DNA from: Nitrosomonas sp. JL21
GTDB taxonomy: Bacteria > Pseudomonadota > Gammaproteobacteria > Burkholderiales > Nitrosomonadaceae
Assembly (NCBI RefSeq): GCF_009833095.1
Contig: NZ_QRCB01000001.1
Coordinates: 62,001 to 126,000, forward strand
DNA length: 64,000 nucleotides
Direction of reading: 5' to 3'
Below, piece after piece: positions 58,096-64,000 of the stretch. The position numbers were made by a program, and so were the translations under genes. Positions within the stretch are counted from its first letter, which is position 1. Every line of letters begins with the position of its first letter. The notes beneath the pieces are model-generated. The model saw only the letters and a list, made by a program, of their open reading frames with translations. It did not search any database and had not been told where the DNA came from.

Positions 58096-58863
58096 CTAGC
58101 CTTTTGCGGACATCGCCGTTCGGGTTTGCTCGCTGGTTCGGCCAAATCGCCGTTCTCGTTGTTGGTAGGATTGAATGGCTAGCTCAAGTTCATGTTCGTT
58201 GAAATCGGGCCATAACGTATCGGTGAAATACAGCTCCGTATAAGCAAGTTGCCAAAGCAGGAAGTTGCTGATGCGGCACTCTCCGCCCGTGCGGATGAAT
58301 AAGTCAGGTTCGGGAGCATAGTTGAGAGAAAGATACCGAGCTAGATTTTCTTCATCGAAATTCAGGGGTAATTCCGCTGATTGCGTCATCATTTTGCGCA
58401 TGGCTTGCATGATGTCCCAACGGCCGCCGTAATTGGCCGCAATCGTAAAAGTAAGCCTTTTGTTTTCGGCCGTCAATTGCTCGCCAGCGCGGATGAATTC
58501 AATGATTTTGGGTTCAAATTTGGATAAATCACCGATGACTTTGAATCGAATTTGGTTTTCGTGCAATTTGGTGATTTCTTGTTCCAGTGCGCCTGTGAAC
58601 AATTGCATCAGGTAGGAGACTTCTTCAGCCGGCCGACGCCAGTTTTCACTGCTGAACGCAAATACAGTCAGGTAGGGGATTTCGCGCTCAATGCAGGCTT
58701 TTATAACGCCGCGGACTGTTTCAACCCCTTGTTGATGCCCGGCTACACGAGGCATGAAACGGTTGCGTGCCCAACGGCCATTGCCATCCATGATGATGGC
58801 AATATGTCGAGGTATGGAACCTATTTCAGGAATTTCTCGGGTTGAGCTTGGGCCTTGAGGCAT
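58096..58863 (-). CDS. uppS: Undecaprenyl diphosphate synthase
   Basis: The 255-residue cis-prenyltransferase makes the lipid carrier for peptidoglycan. '[15 protein letters not shown]' has the catalytic Asp26; '[11 protein letters not shown]' and '[20 protein letters not shown]' are conserved. It starts one base after the frr stop. Length is normal. Confidence 0.97.
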   Translation of the reverse strand: MPQGPSSTREIPEIGSIPRHIAIIMDGNGRWARNRFMPRVAGHQQGVETVRGVIKACIEREIPYLTVFAFSSENWRRPAEEVSYLMQLFTGALEQEITKLHENQIRFKVIGDLSKFEPKIIEFIRAGEQLTAENKRLTFTIAANYGGRWDIMQAMRKMMTQSAELPLNFDEENLARYLSLNYAPEPDLFIRTGGECRISNFLLWQLAYTELYFTDTLWPDFNEHELELAIQSYQQRERRFGRTSEQTRTAMSAKG

Positions 58864-58864
58864 A

Positions 58865-59422
58865 TCAAACAGCCATCAGTTCAGCTTCTTTTGCTTGTAA
58901 AACCTTATCTATCTCGGCGATATAGCGATCGGTAAGCCTTTGAATTTCATCTTGGCCTCGACGTTCATCATCTTCTGATATTTCTTTGGATTTCAACAAA
59001 TCTTTGAGGTGCGCATTGGCATCTCTTCGGATATTACGCATGGCAACGCGCACGGCTTCTGATTCCTGTTTGACGACTTTGATGAGATCACGGCGGCGTT
59101 CTTCGGTAAGAGCCGGCATCGGTACGCGGATGGTTTCACCGACCGGCATCGGGTTTAAACCCAAATCGGATTCCCGAATTGCTTTTTCAATGACGTTGGC
59201 CATTTTTTTTTCCCATGGAATAACACCAATGGTCCGTGCATCGATCAGAGTGACGTTGGCCACTTGATTGATGGGAGTGGGGGAGCCATAGTAATCCACA
59301 GTGACGTGATCAAGGAAACCGGTATGCGCTCGTCCGCTTCTGACCTTACTTAAATCCACTTTTAATGCTTCAAGACTTTTCTGCATTTTTTGTTCAGCAG
59401 ATTTTTTTACATCAGCAATCAT
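58865..59422 (-). CDS. frr: Ribosome recycling factor
   Basis: The 185-residue protein splits post-termination ribosomes with EF-G. Recognised by '[21 protein letters not shown]' in part, '[22 protein letters not shown]' in part, and '[22 protein letters not shown]' in part. It lies between pyrH and uppS as in most proteobacteria. Confidence 0.97.
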   Translation of the reverse strand: MIADVKKSAEQKMQKSLEALKVDLSKVRSGRAHTGFLDHVTVDYYGSPTPINQVANVTLIDARTIGVIPWEKKMANVIEKAIRESDLGLNPMPVGETIRVPMPALTEERRRDLIKVVKQESEAVRVAMRNIRRDANAHLKDLLKSKEISEDDERRGQDEIQRLTDRYIAEIDKVLQAKEAELMAV

Positions 59423-59538
59423 GATTTTTATCCCTTATACAACATTATTTCAAGAGATTGTGGGAGGCTCTGAAAGGGCTGCTGCGATGTAGTCATCCGC
59501 CTGGCCGTTTTATCAACTCCTTACTGACAATATCCGGA

Positions 59539-60255
59539 TCAGATCGTTACCAACGTTCCTTCATCTTCTCCAGTTATTATACGTTTTAGAGCGCCCATCT
59601 TGAAAATACTAAACACATTCAGAGGCAACTTCTGGTCGCGGCATAGCGTCAGGGCTGTTGCATCCATCACTTGCAGGTTTTTTGCAATGGCTTCATCAAA
59701 AGACAATCGATGGAACCGAGTGGCATCCGGATTGATTTTTGGATCACTGGTATAGATACCGTCTACTTTGGTGGCCTTGAGCATGATGTCCACATTCATT
59801 TCCATGCCTCGTAAAGCCGCTGCCGTATCGGTTGTAAAAAAAGGATTTCCTGTCCCGGCCGCAAAAATAACTATTTTGCCATCCTTCAGGTATCGCATGG
59901 CCCGTCCCCGAATATACGGCTCAACGACTTGGTCGATGCGCAAAGCAGATTGAATTCGGGGGACCAGACCCGCCAGCTTCATGGCATCTTGCAATGCCAA
60001 GGCATTCATCACTGTGGCAAGCATTCCCATATAGTCTGCAGTAACGCGCTCAAGCGCGTCATTCGTGGATTTCATGCCACGGAAAATATTACCTCCGCCG
60101 ACAACGATGGCGATTTCGACGCCAAGTTTACTGATTTCTTCGATTTCAGAAACAATTTTTCCCATTACTGCAGAATTGATTCCATACTTATCTTCACCCA
60201 TCAGGGCTTCGCCAGATAGTTTCAGTAATATTCGTTTATAAGCAATCGTCGACAT
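59539..60255 (-). CDS. pyrH: Uridylate kinase
   Basis: The 238-residue amino-acid-kinase-fold enzyme phosphorylates UMP. '[15 protein letters not shown]' at the N-terminus, '[13 protein letters not shown]' (nucleotide site) and '[19 protein letters not shown]' are typical. Located between tsf and frr. Confidence 0.97.
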   Translation of the reverse strand: MSTIAYKRILLKLSGEALMGEDKYGINSAVMGKIVSEIEEISKLGVEIAIVVGGGNIFRGMKSTNDALERVTADYMGMLATVMNALALQDAMKLAGLVPRIQSALRIDQVVEPYIRGRAMRYLKDGKIVIFAAGTGNPFFTTDTAAALRGMEMNVDIMLKATKVDGIYTSDPKINPDATRFHRLSFDEAIAKNLQVMDATALTLCRDQKLPLNVFSIFKMGALKRIITGEDEGTLVTI

Positions 60256-60286
60256 TAATGACTGTGTTGTGGAGTGATGAATCTCT

Positions 60287-61171
60287 TTATTTGGCTTGTT
60301 CTATCTGAGCTTTTACTTCTTCGGCAAAATTCTCCGATTTTTTCTCTATTCCTTCACCAACCACAAACATTGTAAAGCTGTTTACCCGAGCTTGTTTTTT
60401 TGCCAAGAGCTTTTCAATGGTCTGCTCGGGATCTTTGACAAAGGGCTGACCTAGCAAAGTAACTTCCGCAAGGTATTTTGCGATGCGTCCGTCAACCATT
60501 TTTTCGATAATGTTGGCTGGTTTTCCGCTTTCTGCGGCTTGAGCCGTAAAAATTTGACGTTCATGCTCAAGTAATTCAGACGATACTTGTTCTTTCGATA
60601 CGCAGATTGGCTTGCTTGCAGCGATATGCATGGCTAAATCTTTGCCCAGTGTTTCATCGCCGCCTTCATAGTCAATCATTACGCCAATTTTGGTACCATG
60701 CAGATAAGAAGCCAGTCGATTTTGTGTTGCATGTCGTCCGCAGCGGCGAATGCTGATATTCTCGCCTAATTTCATGACCAAGGCTTTGCGGGTTGCCTCA
60801 ACAGTCTCCCCTTGCGGTAATGAAGCGTCACTCAAGGCCGAAATGTCAGTGAGATCCTTTGTTGCTATTAATTCAGCAAGGTTTTTGGCAAAACTGATGA
60901 AATCGTCATTCTTGGCGACGAAATCGGTTTCGCAATTGACTTCAACCAGCGCTCCGTGTTTGCCATCCGCAGAAATGAATACGCCAATGACGCCTTCCGC
61001 TGCAATTCGTCCAGCGGCCTTGCTTGCTTTGGCACCGCTTTTAATCCGCAACAGATCTTCTGCTGCTTTCATGTCGCCATTGGTTTCTGTCAGGGCCTTT
61101 TTGCATTCCATCATGCCGAGGCCGGTTAATTCACGCAATTCTTTTACCATATTTGCGGTAACGTCCGCCAT
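60287..61171 (-). CDS. tsf: Elongation factor Ts
   Basis: The 294-residue guanine-nucleotide exchange factor regenerates EF-Tu-GTP. The N-terminal domain ends with '[18 protein letters not shown]' and 'AAEGVIGV' follows; '[17 protein letters not shown]' contains the TDFV motif that contacts EF-Tu. It follows rpsB by 154 bases. Confidence 0.97.
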   Translation of the reverse strand: MADVTANMVKELRELTGLGMMECKKALTETNGDMKAAEDLLRIKSGAKASKAAGRIAAEGVIGVFISADGKHGALVEVNCETDFVAKNDDFISFAKNLAELIATKDLTDISALSDASLPQGETVEATRKALVMKLGENISIRRCGRHATQNRLASYLHGTKIGVMIDYEGGDETLGKDLAMHIAASKPICVSKEQVSSELLEHERQIFTAQAAESGKPANIIEKMVDGRIAKYLAEVTLLGQPFVKDPEQTIEKLLAKKQARVNSFTMFVVGEGIEKKSENFAEEVKAQIEQAK

Positions 61172-61325
61172 ATTTACTCCAGATACAAAATTAGTTGATG
61201 ACTGAAAGGAAAGATAGATGACACGAATTACTTACTGCACATCACGTGCTCAGCACAGACAGAAACACTTTCACATACTATCTATCACTGCTAAGCATCG
61301 AATCGTGCAATAAGTTTCCGTGACC

Positions 61326-62048
61326 TTATTCTGATTCTGCGCCGGTCATTTCAACCACTTCCTGAAAAGATTGATTTCGTCCTTCCAGGATAGCATCAGC
61401 TACACCGCGAGCGTATAAACGAATGGCTCTACTTGAATCATCATTTCCGGGAATAATGTACTGTAAGCCATCCGGGTTATGATTGGTGTCCACTACTCCA
61501 ATGACAGGAATACCTAATTTCCGTGCTTCTGTAATAGCACCTTTCTGATAACCAACATCAATGACAAATAGCGCATCAGGCAACCCTTTCATGTCCTTGA
61601 TGCCCCCCAAGCTGCTATTGAGTTTATCCAATTCTCTCTGCAGATCTAATGCTTCTTTTTTTACGAGTTTGTCGAGTGTTCCGTCCTGAACCATCGTTTC
61701 CATGTCTTGCAGGCGTTTGATCGATTGTTTGATGGTTTTGAAATTGGTGAGCATTCCTCCGAGCCAGCGTTGATCAACATACGGAGATCCGCATCGGCTG
61801 GCTTCTTCACGCACGATGTCACGTGCTTGCCGTTTTGTGCCGACAAATAAAATAATACCTTTGTTAGCTGATAATTGACGCACGTATTTCATGGCTTCTT
61901 CATACATTACCAATGTATTTTCGAGATTGATAATGTGGATTTTATTGCGGTGACCATAAATATATGGTGCCATTTTGGGATTCCAGAAGCGTGTTTGGTG
62001 TCCAAAATGCACACCCGCTTCCAGCATTTGTCGCATGGTTACAGACAT
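61326..62048 (-). CDS. rpsB: 30S ribosomal protein S2
   Basis: The 240-residue protein starts '[20 protein letters not shown]' in the usual way. '[20 protein letters not shown]' (part), '[13 protein letters not shown]' and '[21 protein letters not shown]' in part are S2 signatures. GGAG lies before the ATG. First gene of the leftward rpsB-tsf block, with a promoter at 62204-62231. Confidence 0.98.
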   Translation of the reverse strand: MSVTMRQMLEAGVHFGHQTRFWNPKMAPYIYGHRNKIHIINLENTLVMYEEAMKYVRQLSANKGIILFVGTKRQARDIVREEASRCGSPYVDQRWLGGMLTNFKTIKQSIKRLQDMETMVQDGTLDKLVKKEALDLQRELDKLNSSLGGIKDMKGLPDALFVIDVGYQKGAITEARKLGIPVIGVVDTNHNPDGLQYIIPGNDDSSRAIRLYARGVADAILEGRNQSFQEVVEMTGAESE

Positions 62049-62203
62049 AAATTCTCCTTTGGGATTGAGCCTCCATTCATTTCAGCAATCAACAGCTCGT
62101 TTGCTCTATTTGATAGCAAGCTTTGCCCACTGCACTGATAACGAATGTGTGAATTTAATTTGACTTAATTCCTACTGGATCATCAAGGTCAAATTATTTT
62201 TTT

Positions 62204-62231
62204 ATTATAGCATTTTTGAAAGCTTACTCAA
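62204..62231 (-). promoter_or_regulatory. Putative sigma-70 promoter of rpsB
   Basis: On the minus strand, TTGAGT (-35), a 16-base spacer and TATAAT (-10) lie about 155-185 bases before the rpsB start, leaving a leader of about 150 bases, in line with the translationally autoregulated S2 leaders known in other bacteria. Confidence 0.65.
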
Positions 62232-62312
62232 GTTGAAACCTGTGGCTGACTGCTGAAGAGAGGAAGGGCTAAGAAGGAAGTTAAGACAATGGCGCAGTGA
62301 GTAGAGGTAATT

Positions 62313-63065
62313 TCAAGTGACGCAAGAAGAATTTCCCATCTTGAGTTTGAGTCGATTCATATCATTGATCTGTATGTGTTTGTTGTCGACGGTAATGATG
62401 TTCTCATCTTGTAATTTGGAAAAAGCGCGACTGACTGTTTCAAGTTTGAGACCCAGATAACTACCAATCTCCTCCCGCGTCATCCGTAAATTGAAACTAT
62501 ATTCGGAATAGCCGCGGATTGAGAATCGACGCGATAAATTAAGCAAGAAAGTTGCCAATCGCTCCTCTGCTTTCATGCTGCCCAGCAATAGCATAACACC
62601 ATGATCTCTCACGATCTCACGGCTCATGATTTTATGGAAGTGATGCATCAGCGAAGGAATCGTGAGACTGATTTCTTCCAGTTTTGCAAAGGGAATTTCA
62701 CATACTTCGCTATCTTCGAGCGCAACGGCATCACAAGTGTGAATTTCAGAGCTAATAGCATCCAGTCCGAGCAACTCGCCGGTCATATGAAAGCCTGTCA
62801 CTTGCTGGCGACCATCTTGCTCCAGAACGCAGGTTTTAAGGAATCCGCTTCGAATCGCGAAAAGCGATTGAAATTTCGTGCCGGTATGATGAAGGTATCC
62901 TCCTCGCGGGATTTTGCGCTTATGGCTGACCACATCCCCGAGTTTCTGTATTTCATGACTATTAAGACCAACGGGCAAACAGAGCTCTCGCAAACTACAG
63001 GTTGCGCAGCTTGATTTGATATTGGATATATCGAGATGGCCGTATGATGAGGTTTGTAAAGACAA
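62313..63065 (-). CDS. fnr: FNR-type Crp-family regulator with Fe-S cysteines
   Basis: The 250-residue oxygen-responsive regulator has an N-terminal 'SSCATCSLRELC' and a later Cys in 'DSEVCEIPF', the four ligands of a 4Fe-4S cluster in FNR. A cyclic-nucleotide-type barrel follows, then a winged helix ('GSYLGLKLETVSRAFSKL') whose Glu-Thr-Val-Ser-Arg matches FNR specificity for TTGAT-N4-ATCAA. The start is TTG 63065, seven bases after GGA; no ATG lies upstream of the Cys motif. A perfect FNR box lies 40 bases upstream. Confidence 0.93.
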   Translation of the reverse strand: MSLQTSSYGHLDISNIKSSCATCSLRELCLPVGLNSHEIQKLGDVVSHKRKIPRGGYLHHTGTKFQSLFAIRSGFLKTCVLEQDGRQQVTGFHMTGELLGLDAISSEIHTCDAVALEDSEVCEIPFAKLEEISLTIPSLMHHFHKIMSREIVRDHGVMLLLGSMKAEERLATFLLNLSRRFSIRGYSEYSFNLRMTREEIGSYLGLKLETVSRAFSKLQDENIITVDNKHIQINDMNRLKLKMGNSSCVT

Positions 63066-63104
63066 AGTTTTTCCAGAGGCTAGAAATCACATTTCTACGT
63101 GTGA

Positions 63105-63118
63105 TTGATCTTAATCAA
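63105..63118. promoter_or_regulatory. FNR box
   Basis: TTGAT-CTTA-ATCAA is a perfect match to the FNR consensus TTGAT-N4-ATCAA. It sits in the intergenic region between the divergent fnr gene and the HemN-like gene, so FNR may control itself, the neighbour, or both. Confidence 0.8.
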
Positions 63119-63212
63119 TGCTTCTTCCCACGATCTAAGGATAATTTTACCGATATTATTGATCGAAGTGGAAACTCTTTTTAATTCCATTCCTCTCGAA
63201 AGGAATAATTGG

Positions 63213-64000
63213 GTGAATTCGTCGTTATTTTTCAGCTCATCTCCAGTCAATATCAATCTAATCAGGCAATTGGGGCATCATTACGCTGACTATCGATTAT
63301 ATCCACAAATAGAGCATTTTAATGAAGGTTTTGATGCGATTGCCTATACTTCATGGCTCAATGATCAAAAAAGCCGCTATTTTCGAAAATCTTTATCTCT
63401 GCATATTAACTTTCCATTGCGAGACGCACTATGTCGTTATCAATTCAGTCAAATCCTGTCCAAAGATGATAATGATATAGAAGAATATTTGTATTATTTG
63501 ACTCGTGAAATAGAGCTTCAAGCCCAGTTGTTCGAAGATGATTGTATAGTTGAACAGATTTATTTTGGAGGTGGCGCGTTCAATATCCTGAGTAATGTGC
63601 AACTGAACGGCATCATCGATGCAATTGAGCAGAATTTTAACGTGATGTACGAAAAGGAGCAGTGTATTGAGATTGATGCATCGTTAGTGACACCTCACGC
63701 GATACTTCAATTGAAAGACGCAGGCTTTAATTACGCAATGATGGGTATTAATGCATTCGATCAAGCGGCACAACAATCTATTCATCATTTTCAATCAGAA
63801 GATCGTATGGTTCCTGCCATTTGGGAGACTCAGAGCGCCGGTTTTAGAACAATCAGGGTTGAGCTGACTTATGGATGGCCGGAACAGACCCTGGAAAATT
63901 TTCTATTAGTGCTGAATAACATCATTGCTGCAAGCCCTCATCAAATTCGATTACTGAACTATCCGTATTTTTACACTAAGATCAAGCCGAAGCAGAGAAA
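63213..64000 (+). CDS. HemN-like protein without radical-SAM cysteines, 3' end outside the window
   Basis: The frame is open to the last base (262 residues seen). It aligns with oxygen-independent coproporphyrinogen III oxidase (HemN): an N-terminal HemN-like stretch, 'SLHINFPLRDALCRYQ' at the radical-SAM site, 'QIYFGGGAFNIL' (GGGTP-like), and 'DAGFNYAMMGINAFD' (the usual 'GFNRISxGVQDF' region). HemN has C-x3-C-x2-C; here only Cys74 remains, with Pro and Gln at the other positions. The enzyme probably cannot bind the 4Fe-4S cluster. GTG 63213 is seven bases after AAAGGAA. Divergent from fnr, which is a common setting for hemN. Confidence 0.75.
   Translation, partial: MNSSLFFSSSPVNINLIRQLGHHYADYRLYPQIEHFNEGFDAIAYTSWLNDQKSRYFRKSLSLHINFPLRDALCRYQFSQILSKDDNDIEEYLYYLTREIELQAQLFEDDCIVEQIYFGGGAFNILSNVQLNGIIDAIEQNFNVMYEKEQCIEIDASLVTPHAILQLKDAGFNYAMMGINAFDQAAQQSIHHFQSEDRMVPAIWETQSAGFRTIRVELTYGWPEQTLENFLLVLNNIIAASPHQIRLLNYPYFYTKIKPKQR

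Overview
The window reads as a chromosomal segment of a betaproteobacterium close to Nitrosomonas and its ammonia-oxidising relatives. This is an inference from several signs: the gene order rpsB-tsf-pyrH-frr-uppS-cdsA-dxr-rseP-bamA-skp-fabZ-rnhB, an SmbP-like small metal-binding protein (a family first described in Nitrosomonas), many copper proteins, a pyrophosphate-dependent phosphofructokinase beside a proton-pumping pyrophosphatase, and moderate GC content. No rRNA is present to settle it. One tRNA gene (Arg, CCG) is present. I saw no insertion sequence, CRISPR array or intact prophage.

Layout, left to right. 0-4 kb: the end of a secreted cupredoxin/beta-propeller protein, an acidic duplicated protein and a P-loop protein. 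4.3-8.6 kb: a CorC/CNNM-type membrane protein, tRNA-Arg, then a TetR regulator with a DUF4242 protein and a TPR protein, with matching inverted operator sequences before the regulator and before its neighbour. 8.9-13.3 kb: a riboflavin/thiamine/phospholipid operon (ribE, ribB with a degenerate RibA half, ribH, nusB, thiL, pgpA). 13.4-17.0 kb: a Tat-exported solute-binding protein, a sensor histidine kinase and a single-domain response regulator. 17.0-20.2 kb: cstA with its YbdD partner, divergent from a Crp-family regulator. 20.3-24.6 kb: a pyrophosphate/adenylate block (hppA, pfp, adk), with adk apparently starting at AUU. 24.8-33.6 kb: recA, recX, a small periplasmic protein, alaS, a DODA-type dioxygenase, a YceK-like lipoprotein and mutS.

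33.6-50.2 kb is accessory territory. It holds slyD, a duplicated and degenerate MazG-like protein, a dead histidine kinase, a coiled-coil lipoprotein, an SmbP-like protein and a DUF883 protein. Then comes a minus-strand group of copper oxidases: a tyrosinase with two PPC domains, and a 1010-residue fusion of a multicopper oxidase with a galactose/glyoxal-oxidase-type domain. These are interleaved with secreted proteins, two of which share a cysteine-rich C-terminal module; one of these two also carries a Kazal domain. A gene-poor stretch, a NarL-type regulator, a pectate-lyase-fold protein, an AraC regulator and a LuxR regulator follow.

50.3-62.2 kb is the conserved envelope/translation block, transcribed leftwards from rpsB. 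Between bamA and rnhB it lacks lpxD, lpxA and lpxB, which usually sit there. The right edge holds an FNR-type regulator (four cysteines for an Fe-S cluster) with a perfect FNR box in its upstream region. Divergent from it is a HemN-like protein, cut by the window end, that has lost the radical-SAM cysteines.

The best candidate for an undescribed system is the copper-oxidase group at 36.9-43.9 kb. It combines tyrosinase, laccase-like and galactose-oxidase-like copper centres in two proteins, with small exported partners. An extracellular or surface oxidation or cross-linking role is possible, but the sequence does not show the substrate.
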